Positions 24,169 to 37,606 of a DNA stretch of 64,000 nt are shown piece by piece. The notes beneath the pieces were generated by a model that saw only the letters and a program-made list of their open reading frames with translations, did no database searches and was not told the DNA's origin. Made by a program: the position numbers and the translations under genes. This DNA is from Astropecten irregularis (lineage: Eukaryota; Echinodermata; Asteroidea; Paxillosida; Astropectinidae): contig OZ020244.1 in assembly GCA_963971285.1 (NCBI GenBank), positions 33,418,001 through 33,482,000 of the forward strand. The letters are read 5' to 3'. Every line of letters begins with the position of its first letter. Positions within the stretch are counted from its first letter, which is position 1.

Positions 24169-25318
24169 TTCGTATGACCTAGGATGCCTTGCAGCCCTAC
24201 GTAGGGTACGATGGGTTATCCTTCTTAACTCGAGTTACGATCGATCGTAGGGCTTCGTGAAGTCGACCCTAGTGTGAATCGCAGAAAAAGAAATTCCATT
24301 AAAAAAATATATATGTATCTGGGAGAGGGGGGGCGGGGCTTGGGGACGTCTGCCGGGCCCTTTGCAGCAGAAAATTGCATGGGTTGCGTGCATTATTGGC
24401 CATTCCAAACTTTGTGTGTTGTACCTGTTCATTTGAAATTGGTTTCAAGTGGTACCTTGTTCTTTTGATCAAAGGTAAATTTTAGGGCCTAGTTTTGGGG
24501 GTCCCCATGGGTTACATGCAAATTGCAAATGGTTCGGCAAATCGAAAAGAAATTGAAAATGGAATTTTTCATCTTTATTTTGCCGTATTGGTCGATTGCC
24601 TCGGAAACTTATATGAGTATTTCTAAGTATTTTGTTAATGGGCCTTTTTGCGTGGGAGCTTGTGGGAAATATTTTAGTGGTCTGCACCCACGTACACTGA
24701 AAAATACCCCTCACGCCCTTTAACACTGGTCCCATGCACAAACATATGCACAAAGTCAGGGAACTTGACCGAATGTTACTGGCTATGCCAAACATAATCA
24801 ATGACCATTTCATGTCACAACTCCTCTTTGTCCGCACAGACCCTACGGGCTTTTTATGAGCGTGACCTGAACCAGTCGTTTGGCATAGTCAGTGAAAAGC
24901 GGTCAAGGTTCCAATCTTCGTAGTATGGTTTGTACACGGGCTCATTGCTAAAGCGCGTGAAGATTTTTTTCAGAGTGCACGCGCAAATGTATTGAGTCAT
25001 TCAACAATTCTGTGCATGTTCGAACTGCCATGCGACAAATCTGTCGAAATTGCAACCCCGAAAAATAATCGTAAGTACCACTGAAGTACCACTTGTTCAT
25101 CTTTGACACGACTGAGTAGAAACCGGTATAATGTGCTTTTATGGAATCTTTTGACTTGATTTCAGGCATTTTGGAGGCGATCCGTTTATTTAGTTTAAAT
25201 ACCGCATTGCTTAGCCGGGGACGTTAGTGCGAAGGATGAAGTAAAAACTCGTCTTAAAAAAAGAGCTCTAACGGCCCAGTAAGCATGGTAAGTGGCACTA
25301 CGTAACCTCATTTTATTG
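24169..25318 (+). repeat. Repeat unit U22
   Basis: 1,150 bp, gagagg plus G-run 7 in total. Marks: gaaaaagaaattcc, gttcttttgatc, aacactggtcc and caaggttcc, shared with U27; private catgggttacatg. Confidence 0.95.
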
Positions 25319-26468
25319 TTCGTATGACCTAGGATGCCTTGCAGCCCTACGTAGGGTACGATGGGTTATCCTTCTTAACTCGAGTTACGATCGATCGTAG
25401 GGCTTCGTGAAGTCGACCCTAGTGTGAATCGCAGAAAAAAAAATTCCATTAAAAAAATATATATGTATCTGGGAGGGGGGGGGCGGGGCTTGGGGACGTC
25501 TGCCGGGCCCTTTGCAGCAGAAAATTGCATGGGTTGCGTGCATTATTGGCCATTCCAAACTTTGTGTGTTGTACCTGTTCATTTGAAATTGGTTTCAAGT
25601 GGTACCTTGTTCGTTTGATCAAAGGTACATTTTAGGGCCTAGTTTTGGGGGTCCCCATGGGGTACATGCAAATTGCAAATGGTTCGGCAAATCGAAAAGA
25701 AATTGAAAATGGAATTTTTCATCTTTATTTTGCCGTATTGGTCGATTGCCTCGGAAACTTATATGAGTATTTCTAAGTATTTTGTTAATGGGCCTTTTTG
25801 CGTGGGAGCTTGTGGGAAATATTTTAGTGGTCTGAACCCACGTACACTGAAAAATACCCCTCACGCCCTTTAACAATGGTCCCATGCACAAACATATGCA
25901 CAAAGTCAGGGAACTTGACCGAATGTTACTGGCTATGCCAAACATAATCAATGACCATTTCATGTCACAACTCCTCTTTGTCCGCACAGACCCTACGGGC
26001 TTTTTATGAGCGTGACCTGAACCAGTCGTTTGGCATAGTCAGTGAAAAGCGGTCAAGTTTCCAATCTTCGTAGTATGGTTTGTACACGGGCTCATTGCTA
26101 AAGCGCGTGAAGATTTTTTTCAGAGTGCACGCGCAAATGTATTGAGTCATTCAACAATTCTGTGCATGTTCGAACTGCCATGCGACAAATCTGTCGAAAT
26201 TGCAACCCCGAAAAATAATCGTAAGTACCACTGAAGTACCACTTGTTCATCTTTGACACGACTGAGTAGAAACCGGTATAATGTGCTTTTATGGAATCTT
26301 TTGACTTGATTTCAGGCATTTTGGAGGCGATCCGTTTATTTAGTTTAAATACCGCATTGCTTAGCCGGGGACGTTAGTGCGAAGGATGAAGTAAAAACTC
26401 GTCTTAAAAAAAGAGCTCTAACGGCCCAGTAAGCATGGTAAGTGGCACTACGTAACCTCATTTTATTG
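25319..26468 (+). repeat. Repeat unit U23
   Basis: 1,150 bp, G-run 9. ggtacatttt and ctgaaccca, shared with U24 and U28. Confidence 0.95.
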
Positions 26469-27617
26469 TTCGTATGACCTAGGATGCCTTGCAGCCCTAC
26501 GTAGGGTACGATGGGTTATCCTTCTTAACTCGAGTTACGATCGATCGTAGGGCTTCGTGAAGTCGACCCTAGTGTGAATCGCAGAAAAAAAAATTCCATT
26601 AAAAAAATATATATGTATCTGGGAGGGGGGGGCGGGGCTTGGGGACGTCTGCCGGGCCCTTTGCAGCAGAAAATTGCATGGGTTGCGTGCATTATTGGCC
26701 ATTCCAAACTTTGTGTGTTGTACCTGTTCATTTGAAATTGGTTTCAAGTGGTACCTTGTTCGTTTGATCAAAGGTACATTTTAGGGCCTAGTTTTGGGGG
26801 TCCCCATGGGGTACATGCAAATTGCAAATGGTTCGGCAAATCGAAAAGAAATTGAAAATGGAATTTTTCATCTTTATTTTGCCGTATTGGTCGATTGCCT
26901 CGGAAACTTATATGAGTATTTCTAAGTATTTTGTTAATGGGCCTTTTTGCGAAGGAGCTTGTGGGAAATATTTTAGTGGTCTGAACCCACGTACACTGAA
27001 AAATACCCCTCACGCCCTTTAACAATGGTCCCATGCACAAACATATGCACAAAGTCAGGGAACTTGACCGAATGTTACTGGCTATGCCAAACATAATCAA
27101 TGACCATTTCATGTCACAACTCCTCTTTGTCCGCACAGACCCTACGGGCTTTTTATGAGCGTGACCTGAACCAGTCGTTTGGCATAGTCAGTGAAAAGCG
27201 GTCAAGTTTCCAATCTTCGTAGTATGGTTTGTACACGGGCTCATTGCTAAAGCGCGTGAAGATTTTTTTCAGAGTGCACGCGCAAATGTATTGAGTCATT
27301 CAACAATTCTGTGCATGTTCGAACTGCCATGCGACAAATCTGTCGAAATTGCAACCCCGAAAAATAATCGTAAGTACCACTGAAGTACCACTTGTTCATC
27401 TTTGACACGACTGAGTAGAAACCGGTATAATGTGCTTTTATGGAATCTTTTGACTTGATTTCAGGCATTTTGGAGGCGATCCGTTTATTTAGTTTAAATA
27501 CCGCATTGCTTAGCCGGGGACGTTAGTGCGAAGGATGAAGTAAAATCTCGTCTTAAAAAAAGAGCTCTAACGGCCCAGTAAGCATGGTAAGTGGCACTAC
27601 GTAACCTCATTTTATTG
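26469..27617 (+). repeat. Repeat unit U24
   Basis: 1,149 bp, G-run 8. ggtacatttt and ctgaaccca; private gcgaaggagc and taaaatctcg. Confidence 0.95.
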
Positions 27618-28767
27618 TTCGTATGACCTAGGATGCCTTGCAGCCCTACGTAGGGTACGATGGGTTATCCTTCTTAACTCGAGTTACGATCGATCGTAGG
27701 GCTTCGTGAAGTCGACCCTAGTGTGAATCGCAGAAAAAAAAATTCCATTAAAAAAATATATATGTATCTGGGAGAGGGGGGGCGGGGCTTGGGGACGTCT
27801 GCCGGGCCCTTTGCAGCAGAAAATTGCATGGGTTGCGTGCATTATTGGCCATTCCAAACTTTGTGTGTTGTACCTGTTCATTTGAAATTGGTTTCAAGTG
27901 GTACCTTGTTCGTTTGATCAAAGGTAAATTTTAGGGCCTAGTTTTGGGGGTCCCCATGGGGTACATGCAAATTGCAAATGGTTCGGCAAATCGAAAAGAA
28001 ATTGAAAATGGAATTTTTCATCTTTATTTTGCCGTATTGGTCGATTGCCTCGGAAACTTATATGAGTATTTCTAAGTATTTTGTTAATGGGCCTTTTTGC
28101 GTGGGAGCTTGTGGGAAATATTTTAGTGGTCTGCACCCACGTACACTGAAAAATACCCCTCACGCCCTTTAACACTGGTCCCATGCACAAACATATGCAC
28201 AAAGTCAGGGAACTTGACCGAATGTTACTGGCTATGCCAAACATAATCAATGACCATTTCATGTCACAACTCCTCTTTGTCCGCACAGACCCTACGGGCT
28301 TTTTATGAGCGTGACCTGAACCAGTCGTTTGGCATAGTCAGTGAAAAGCGGTCAAGTTTCCAATCTTCGTAGTATGGTTTGTACACGGGCTCATTGCTAA
28401 AGCGCGTGAAGATTTTTTTCAGAGTGCACGCGCAAATGTATTGAGTCATTCAACAATTCTGTGCATGTTCGAACTGCCATGCGACAAATCTGTCGAAATT
28501 GCAACCCCGAAAAATAATCGTAAGTACCACTGAAGTACCACTTGTTCATCTTTGACACGACTGAGTAGAAACCGGTATAATGTGCTTTTATGGAATCTTT
28601 TGACTTGATTTCAGGCATTTTGGAGGCGATCCGTTTATTTAGTTTAAATACCGCATTGCTTAGCCGGGGACGTTAGTGCGAAGGATGAAGTAAAAACTCG
28701 TCTTAAAAAAAGAGCTCTAACGGCCCAGTAAGCATGGTAAGTGGCACTACGTAACCTCATTTTATTG
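27618..28767 (+). repeat. Repeat unit U25
   Basis: 1,150 bp, gagagg form with G-run 7. aacactggtcc shared with U22, U27, U31 and U32. Confidence 0.95.
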
Positions 28768-29919
28768 TTCGTATGACCTAGGATGCCTTGCAGCCCTACG
28801 TAGGGTACGATGGGTTATCCTTCTTAACTCGAGTTACGATCGATCGTAGGGCTTCGTGAAGTCGACCCTAGTGTGAATCGCAGAAAAAAAAATTCCATTA
28901 AAAAAATATATATGTATCTGGGAGGGGGGGGGGGCGGGGCTTGGGGACGTCTGCCGGGCCCTTTGCAGCAGAAAATTGCATGGGTTGCGTGCATTATTGG
29001 CCATTCCAAACTTTGTGTGTTGTACCTGTTCATTTGAAATTGGTTTCAAGTGGTACCTTGTTCGTTTGATCAAAGGTAAATTTTAGGGCCTAGTTTTGGG
29101 GGTCCCCATGGGGTACATGCAAATTGCAAATGGTTCGGCAAATCGAAAAGAAATTGAAAATGGAATTTTTCATCTTTATTTTGCCGTATTGGTCGATTGC
29201 CTCGGAAACTTATATGAGTATTTCTAAGTATTTTGTTAATGGGCCTTTTTGCGTGGGAGCTTGTGGGAAATATTTTAGTGGTCTGAACCCACGTACACTG
29301 AAAAATACCCCTCACGCCCTTTAACAATGGTCCCATGCACAAACATATGCACAAAGTCAGGGAACTTGACCGAATGTTACTGGCTATGCCAAACATAATC
29401 AATGACCATTTCATGTCACAACTCCTCTTTGTCCGCACAGACCCTACGGGCATTTTATGAGCGTGACCTGAACCAGTCGTTTGGCATAGTCAGTGAAAAG
29501 CGGTCAAGTTTCCAATCTTCGTAGTATGGTTTGTACACGGGCTCATTGCTAAAGCGCGTGAAGATTTTTTTCAGAGTGCACGCGCAAATGTATTGAGTCA
29601 TTCAACAATTCTGTGCATGTTCGAACTGCCATGCGACAAATCTGTCGAAATTGCAACCCCGAAAAATAATCGTAAGTACCACTGAAGTACCACTTGTTCA
29701 TCTTTGACACGACTGAGTAGAAACCGGTATAATGTGCTTTTATGGAATCTTTTGACTTGATTTCAGGCATTTTGGAGGCGATCCGTTTATTTAGTTTAAA
29801 TACCGCATTGCTTAGCCGGGGACGTTAGTGCGAAGGATGAAGTAAAAACGCGTCTTAAAAAAAGAGCTCTAACGGCCCAGTAAGCATGGTAAGTGGCACT
29901 ACGTAACCTCATTTTATTG
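28768..29919 (+). repeat. Repeat unit U26
   Basis: 1,152 bp, G-run 11. Copy of U21: ctgaaccca, gggcatttt and aaaacgcgtc. Confidence 0.95.
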
Positions 29920-31069
29920 TTCGTATGACCTAGGATGCCTTGCAGCCCTACGTAGGGTACGATGGGTTATCCTTCTTAACTCGAGTTACGATCGATCGTA
30001 GGGCTTCGTGAAGTCGACCCTAGTGTGAATCGCAGAAAAAGAAATTCCATTAAAAAAATATATATGTATCTGGGAGAGGGGGGGCGGGGCTTGGGGACGT
30101 CTGCCGGGCCCTTTGCAGCAGAAAATTGCATGGGTTGCGTGCATTATTGGCCATTCCAAACTTTGTGTGTTGTACCTGTTCATTTGAAATTGGTTTCAAG
30201 TGGTACCTTGTTCTTTTGATCAAAGGTAAATTTTAGGGCCTAGTTTTGGGGGTCCCCATGGGGTACATGCAAATTGCAAATGGTTCGGCAAATCGAAAAG
30301 AAATTGAAAATGGAATTTTTCATCTTTATTTTGCCGTATTGGTCGATTGCCTCGGAAACTTATATGAGTATTTCTAAGTATTTTGTTAATGGGCCTTTTT
30401 GCGTGGGAGCTTGTGGGAAATATTTTAGTGGTCTGCACCCACGTACACTGAAAAATACCCCTCACGCCCTTTAACACTGGTCCCATGCACAAACATATGC
30501 ACAAAGTCAGGGAACTTGACCGAATGTTACTGGCTATGCCAAACATAATCAATGACCATTTCATGTCACAACTCCTCTTTGTCCGCACAGACCCTACGGG
30601 CTTTTTATGAGCGTGACCTGAACCAGTCGTTTGGCATAGTCAGTGAAAAGCGGTCAAGGTTCCAATCTTCGTAGTATGGTTTGTACACGGGCTCATTGCT
30701 AAAGCGCGTGAAGATTTTTTTCAGAGTGCACGCGCAAATGTATTGAGTCATTCAACAATTCTGTGCATGTTCGAACTGCCATGCGACAAATCTGTCGAAA
30801 TTGCAACCCCGAAAAATAATCGTAAGTACCACTGAAGTACCACTTGTTCATCTTTGACACGACTGAGTAGAAACCGGTATAATGTGCTTTTATGGAATCT
30901 TTTGACTTGATTTCAGGCATTTTGGAGGCGATCCGTTTATTTAGTTTAAATACCGCATTGCTTAGCCGGGGACGTTAGTGCGAAGGATGAAGTAAAAACT
31001 CGTCTTAAAAAAAGAGCTCTAACGGCCCAGTAAGCATGGTAAGTGGCACTACGTAACCTCATTTTATTG
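29920..31069 (+). repeat. Repeat unit U27
   Basis: 1,150 bp, gagagg form with G-run 7. Copy of U22, without U22's private gttacatg change. Confidence 0.95.
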
Positions 31070-32220
31070 TTCGTATGACCTAGGATGCCTTGCAGCCCTA
31101 CGTAGGGTACGATGGGTTATCCTTCTTAACTCGAGTTACGATCGATCGTAGGGCTTCGTGAAGTCGACCCTAGTGTGAATCGCAGAAAAAAAAATTCCAT
31201 TAAAAAAATATATATGTCTCTGGGAGGGGGGGGGGGCGGGGCTTGGGGACGTCTGCCGGGCCCTTTGCAGCAGAAAATTGCATGGGTTGCGTGCATTATT
31301 GGCCATTCCAAACTTTGTGTGTTGTACCTGTTCATTTGAAATTGGTTTCAAGTGGTACCTTGTTCGTTTGATCAAAGGTACATTTTAGGGCCTAGTTTTG
31401 GGGGTCCCCATGGGGTACATGCAAATTGCAAATGGTTCGGCAAATCGAAAGAAATTGAAAATGGAATTTTTCATCTTTATTTTGCCGTATTGGTCGATTG
31501 CCTCGGAAACTTATATGAGTATTTCTAAGTATTTTGTTAATGGGCCTTTTTGCGTGGGAGCTTGTGGGAAATATTTTAGTGGTCTGAACCCACGTACACT
31601 GAAAAATACCCCTCACGCCCTTTAACAATGGTCCCATGCACAAACATATGCACAAAGTCAGGGAACTTGACCGAATGTTACTGGCTATGCCAAACATAAT
31701 CAATGACCATTTCATGTCACAACTCCTCTTTGTCCGCACAGACCCTACGGGCTTTTTATGAGCGTGACCTGAACCAGTCGTTTGGCATAGTCAGTGAAAA
31801 GCGGTCAAGTTTCCAATCTTCGTAGTATGGTTTGTACACGGGCTCATTGCTAAAGCGCGTGAAGATTTTTTTCAGAGTGCACGCGCAAATGTATTGAGTC
31901 ATTCAACAATTCTGTGCATGTTCGAACTGCCATGCGACAAATCTGTCGAAATTGCAACCCCGAAAAATAATCGTAAGTACCACTGAAGTACCACTTGTTC
32001 ATCTTTGACACGACTGAGTAGAAACCGGTATAATGTGCTTTTATGGAATCTTTTGACTTGATTTCAGGCATTTTGGAGGCGATCCGTTTATTTAGTTTAA
32101 ATACCGCATTGCTTAGCCGGGGACGTTAGTGCGAAGGATGAAGTAAAAACTCGTCTTAAAAAAAGAGCTCTAACGGCCCAGTAAGCATGGTAAGTGGCAC
32201 TACGTAACCTCATTTTATTG
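31070..32220 (+). repeat. Repeat unit U28
   Basis: 1,151 bp, G-run 11. ggtacatttt and ctgaaccca; private tatgtctctggg; one A missing in cgaaagaaattg. Confidence 0.95.
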
Positions 32221-33372
32221 TTCGTATGACCTAGGATGCCTTGCAGCCCTACGTAGGGTACGATGGGTTATCCTTCTTAACTCGAGTTACGATCGATCGT
32301 AGGGCTTCGTGAAGTCGACCCTAGTGTGAATCGCAGAAAAAAAAATTCCATTAAAAAAATATATATGTATCTGGGAGGGGGGGGGGGCGGGGCTTGGGGA
32401 CGTCTGCCGGGCCCTTTGCAGCAGAAAATTGCATGGGTTGCGTGCATTATTGGCCATTCCAAACTTTGTGTGTTGTACCTGTTCATTTGAAATTGGTTTC
32501 AAGTGGTACCTTGTTCGTTTGATCAAAGGTACATTTTAGGGCCTAGTTTTGGGGGTCCCCATGGGGTACATGCAAATTGCAAATGGTTCGGCAAATCGAA
32601 AAGAAATTGAAAATGGAATTTTTCATCTTTATTTTGCCGTATTGGTCGATTGCCTCGGAAACTTATATGAGTATTTCTAAGTATTTTGTTAATGGGCCTT
32701 TTTGCCTGGGAGCTTGTGGGAAATATTTTAGTGGTCTGCACCCACGTACACTGAAAAATACCCCTCACGCCCTTTAACAATGGTCCCATGCAAAAACATA
32801 TGCACAAAGTCAGGGAACTTGACCGAATGTTACTGGCTATGCCAAACATAATCAATGACCATTTCATGTCACAACTCCTCTTTGTCCGCACAGACCCTAC
32901 GGGCTTTTTATGAGCGTGACCTGAACCAGTCGTTTGGCATAGTCAGTGAAAAGCGGTCAAGTTTCCAATCTTCGTAGTATGGTTTGTACACGGGCTCATT
33001 GCTAAAGCGCGTGAAGATTTTGTTCAGAGTGCACGCGCAAATGTATTGAGTCATTCAACAATTCTGTGCATGTTCGAACTGCCATGCGACAAATCTGTCG
33101 AAATTGCAACCCCGAAAAATAATCGTAAGTACCACTGAAGTACCACTTGTTCATCTTTGACACGACTGAGTAGAAACCGGTATAATGTGCTTTTATGGAA
33201 TCTTTTGACTTGATTTCAGGCATTTTGGAGGCGATCCGTTTATTTAGTTTAAATACCGCATTGCTTAGCCGGGGACGTTAGTGCGAAGGATGAAGTAAAA
33301 ACTCGTCTTAAAAAAAGAGCTCTAACGGCCCAGTAAGCATGGTAAGTGGCACTACGTAACCTCATTTTATTG
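32221..33372 (+). repeat. Repeat unit U29
   Basis: 1,152 bp, G-run 11. ggtacatttt, atgcaaaaacat (shared with U30) and gattttgttcag; private gcctgggagc. Confidence 0.95.
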
Positions 33373-34522
33373 TTCGTATGACCTAGGATGCCTTGCAGCC
33401 CTACGTAGGGTACGATGGGTTATCCTTCTTAACTCGAGTTACGATCGATCGTAGGGCTTCGTGAAGTCGACCCTAGTGTGAATCGCAGAAAAAAAAATTC
33501 CATTAAAAAAATATATATGTATCTGGAAGATGGGGGGCGGGGCTTGGGGACGTCTGCCGGGCCCTTTGCAGCAGAAAATTGCATGGGTTGCGTGCATTAT
33601 TGGCCATTCCAAACTTTGTGTGTTGTACCTGTTCATTTGAAATTGGTTTCAAGTGGTACCTTGTTCGTTTGATCAAAGGTAAATTTTAGGGCCTAGTTTT
33701 GGGGGTCCCCATGGGGTACATGCAAATTGCAAATGGTTCGGCAAATCGAAAAGAAATTGAAAATGGAATTTTTCATCTTTATTTTGCCGTATTGGTCGAT
33801 TGCCTCGGAAACTTATATGAGTATTTCTAAGTATTTTGTTAATGGGCCTTTTTGCGTGGGAGCTTGTGGGAAATATTTTAGTGGTCTGCACCCACGTACA
33901 CTGAAAAATACCCCTCACGCCCTTTAACAATGGTCCCATGCAAAAACATATGCACAAAGTCAGGGAACTTGACCGAATGTTACTGGCTATGCCAAACATA
34001 ATCAATGACCATTTCATGTCACAACTCCTCTTTGTCCGCACAGACCCTACGGGCTTTTTATGAGCGTGACCTGAACCAGTCGTTTGGCATAGTCAGTGAA
34101 AAGCGGTCAAGTTTCCAATCTTCGTAGTATGGTTTGTACACGGGCTCATTGCTAAAGCGCGTGAAGATTTTTTTCAGAGTGCACGCGCAAATGTATTGAG
34201 TCATTCAACAATTCTGTGCATGTTCGAACTGCCATGCGACAAATCTGTCGAAATTGCAACCCCGAAAAATAATCGTAAGTACCACTGAAGTACCACTTGT
34301 TCATCTTTGACACGACTGAGTAGAAACCGGTATAATGTGCTTTTATGGAATCTTTTGACTTGATTTCAGGCATTTTGGAGGCGATCCGTTTATTTAGTTT
34401 AAATACCGCATTGCTTAGCCGGGGACGTTAGTGCGAAGGATGAAGTAAAAACTCGTCTTAAAAAAAGAGCTCTAACGGCCCAGTAAGCATGGTAAGTGGC
34501 ACTACGTAACCTCATTTTATTG
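33373..34522 (+). repeat. Repeat unit U30
   Basis: 1,150 bp. The G block reads ctggaagat followed by only six G, so the four-tract quadruplex pattern is lost. atgcaaaaacat shared with U29. Confidence 0.95.
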
Positions 34523-35671
34523 TTCGTATGACCTAGGATGCCTTGCAGCCCTACGTAGGGTACGATGGGTTATCCTTCTTAACTCGAGTTACGATCGATC
34601 GTAGGGCTTCGTGAAGTCGACCCTAGTGTGAATCGCAGAAAAAAAAAATCCATTAAAAAAATATATATGTATCTGGGAGAGGGGGGGCGGGGCTTGGGGA
34701 CGTCTGCCGGGCCCTTTGCAGCAGAAAATTGCATGGGTTGCGTGCATTATTGGCCAATCCAAATTTTGTGTGTTGTACCTGTTCATTTGAAATTGGTTTC
34801 AAGTGGTACCTTGTTCGTTTGATCAAAGGTAAATTTTAGGGCCTAGTTTTGGGGGTCCCCATGGGTACATGCAAATTGCAAATGGTTCGGCAAATCGAAA
34901 AGAAATTGAAAATGGAATTTTTCATCTTTATTTTGCCGTATTGGTCGATTGCCTCGGAAACTTATATGAGTATTTCTAAGTATTTTGTTAATGGGCCTTT
35001 TTGCGTGGGAGCTTGTGGGAAATATTTTAGTGGTCTGCACCCACGTACACTGAAAAATACCCCTCACGCCCTTTAACACTGGTCCCATGCACAAACATAT
35101 GCACAAAGTCAGGGAACTTGACCGAATGTTACTGGCTATGCCAAACATAATCAATGACCATTTCATGTCACAACTCCTCTTTGTCCGCACAGACCCTACG
35201 GGCTTTTTATGAGCGTGACCTGAACCAGTCGTTTGGCATAGTCAGTGAAAAGCGGTCAAGTTTCCAATCTTCGTAGTATGGTTTGTACACGGGCTCATTG
35301 CTAAAGCGCGTGAAGATTTTTTTCAGAGTGCACGCGCAAATGTATTGAGTCATTCAACAATTCTGTGCATGTTCGAACTGCCATGCGACAAATCTGTCGA
35401 AATTGCAACCCCGAAAAATAATCGTAAGTACCACTGAAGTACCACTTGTTCATCTTTGACACGACTGAGTAGAAACCGGTATAATGTGCTTTTATGGAAT
35501 CTTTTGACTTGATTTCAGGCATTTTGGAGGCGATCCGTTTATTTAGTTTAAATACCGCATTGCTTAGCCGGGGACGTTAGTGCGAAGGATGAAGTAAAAA
35601 CTCGTCTTAAAAAAAGAGCTCTAACGGCCCAGTAAGCATGGTAAGTGGCACTACGTAACCTCATTTTATTG
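34523..35671 (+). repeat. Repeat unit U31, last before the interruption
   Basis: 1,149 bp, gagagg form with G-run 7. aacactggtcc; private aaatccatt, ggccaatcc and catgggtacatg (one G fewer). Confidence 0.95.
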
Positions 35672-35682
35672 TTCGTATGACC
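35672..35682 (+). repeat. Start of the next unit, cut at phase 11
   Basis: ttcgtatgacc is the start of a further unit; the following bases no longer match. The array resumes at 38,152 with ctaggatgcc, which is phase 11 onward, so only one C is shared by both sides. Confidence 0.9.
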
Positions 35683-36287
35683 CAGAGTTTTTCGGAACTA
35701 GAGATAGATGCTATGTGTTGCGTCTGGCCAGATGAAAGGAAAGGGGCTACCTGTACATTTTATAGATGTTGTGGCGCATCCTGGAAGGGGGGGGGGGGGT
35801 TGTTGGAAGCATGATGGGTATAGACATGTGCAAATCCTATTATGCGTGGATATCTCAACAATAACGAAAATTATAAATAACTTCCTAGGGCCCTTGGGTT
35901 TTTTGGTACGTGTTTGAATTGTGCTTAAAACAAACGTTTACATGGTGTTCTTGAGGTGAAGGATATGCAGGATGGTAAGAATGTGGATAAGATATCCCTC
36001 CCCGCCAGTGACCAATGACACCATGGACCGTGTGTTGAGTGGCCTGACATAAGAGTAACGTTTATATTTGGAAAAAGTCTGTTGACCTCCGAAGTATTAT
36101 ACAGTATTTAAGATAATTATTATTTTTGTTATCAATGAGGGTCCAAACGTGAAGCATTTGTGGAGGAGTACATGTATGATCCAGCAGGAAGTATACTCCC
36201 CTCGCAATGGCGATTGCTTCAATGACATTTAATTATGTATGCATGTCCTCACTCACAAGTGAAGCAAGTATGGGAGCAAGGGAACAA

Positions 36288-36377
36288 CCTCTCGAGAGGA
36301 GTATAGGGGGAAGTGTCGTGGCAGTATTGGAATGCCCTTATAGGTACACTCCCCTGAAGAGTGTACCTATAAGGGCA
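36288..36377. repeat. Perfect 19-bp hairpin with nearby palindrome
   Basis: The arms 36,333-36,351 and 36,359-36,377 are perfect reverse complements of 19 bp around a 7-nt loop (ccctgaa). A 12-bp palindrome, CCTCTCGAGAGG, lies just upstream at 36,288-36,299. It could be a foldback element remnant or a hairpin RNA; the stem is short for an animal miRNA precursor. Confidence 0.8.
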
Positions 36378-36549
36378 ATGTGAACATCAGAATTCTGCAC
36401 CAGATGCATGCGTATTTACTGTACGTTGTAAATTAATGACCCGAAATTTCCCGATATTTGAGTATCTTTGGCTTTATAAATCAACGTTTTCTCTAAGCAT
36501 GACACAGGCTGCTAAATTTGATACGAGATGTACACGTAGGGTAAAATAG

Positions 36550-36760
36550 CCATGATTCGGACACCTAAGCAATTTTGGATTATTTTGACCTTCTTAATGT
36601 TTGTTTCTCTCAACTATTTTCACTTATGAACAACAAAGTGAAGTTATTATATCCAGGTTGATATTTTATGAAAGTTTTTTGTGTCCTTGAAATGAAATTG
36701 ACTTGAAAAATAACCTTAATTTTAGCCATGATTCGGACACCCTGTCCATGATTCGGACAC
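36550..36760 (+). repeat. 15-bp motif ccatgattcggacac in three copies
   Basis: Exact copies at 36,550-36,564, 36,726-36,740 and 36,746-36,760. The first two share the preceding tag and a following c, and are 176 bp apart, as if bounding a short element or one satellite monomer. The segment between them is A/T-rich with no other structure I can see. Confidence 0.75.
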
Positions 36761-37062
36761 ACATGAAAAAATGCTGAAAAAAACATGCCTTGCAAAATAA
36801 AATAATACCTCATCAATGCAGTGGGCAAATTCTTAAGTTGCCACCATTTATTTTCCCAAAAAAGTGTAATTTGACTGCTCAGAACTCAAAAAAGAAAATT
36901 GGTGCATGGACACATCCAGGACTTATTTTCAGAGTTTTTGAAGGCAATGCCCTGATAAAAACGGGCCATTTCGGCCATATCGTGAAATTGAACTCCATTC
37001 CGTCCGTGCGCTCCCGTGCGCACCACTCTAGTGTGTACAAAAGTCAATGGCGTAGATATTAG

Positions 37063-37106
37063 ACTCCAGCCATTGACGAAATGAACGGCAGTCAATGGAG
37101 TGGAGT
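37063..37106. repeat. Imperfect hairpin built on tcaatgg motifs
   Basis: actccagccattgac (37,063-37,077) pairs with gtcaatggagtggagt (37,091-37,106) with one bulged base. gtcaatggc also occurs upstream near 37,043 and can pair with gccattgac, and tcaatggagtg recurs near 37,211, so several alternative foldbacks are possible. Confidence 0.5.
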
Positions 37107-37606
37107 GTAAATTCGGGAGATGCCGGCATTTCTTCTAAAATGGAACATACACAAGCCACAAAATTATTTTGGCATATTTTTTAGCGACTCTGGGGGCCTG
37201 GGTAGCATAAATCAATGGAGTGTCAGAAATCATGGCACATATACCTTGGCTTCTGGACAAGGAAATTTATGCAAGTTCAAATTGGCAACGCAGCTCTCCA
37301 TAATTTGGACCTTGATGGTATATTGATGAACAGAATATACCAGTTTCATATAAAAAAAAATCCTGTTAAATTTAATGAATTTTCTGTGTTTTTAAATAAT
37401 GCATTTTCTCACAACCCTATTTTTAACAGGGCTCTTAAGTTAAGGATCACACTTTTTTTTTTACTTTTAATCAGAAAATGTGACATTTTATAATAGGAAT
37501 TGGATCATGTAAAGTATGTGGCACCGTTGTTTAGTCTTATAGGCCCTAGTGCACCTATCGGAAAGAATTCCACTGATGACCATAATTTGTGCACAACTCT
37601 ATAGAA

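Larger units (their letters stand above)
1..35671 (+). repeat. Left block of the 1.15-kb macrosatellite array (U1-U31)
   Basis: Thirty-one complete head-to-tail units of 1,148-1,154 bp, all in the same orientation. Each starts at ttcgtatgac and ends at cattttattg. Most units differ from one another by only a few substitutions plus length changes in one G-run, so the array is strongly homogenised. The window opens exactly at a unit start, so the array probably continues to the left. No long reading frame is kept intact by all units. A noncoding macrosatellite is the best reading; a tandem array of short transcribed noncoding units is the main alternative. Confidence 0.97.

Noticed and set aside
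1-35671. CENP-B box in the unit (centromeric satellite)
   Set aside because: I looked for the TTCG....A..CGGG pattern on both strands of the unit and did not find it. Centromere function is not excluded, since many centromeric satellites lack the box.
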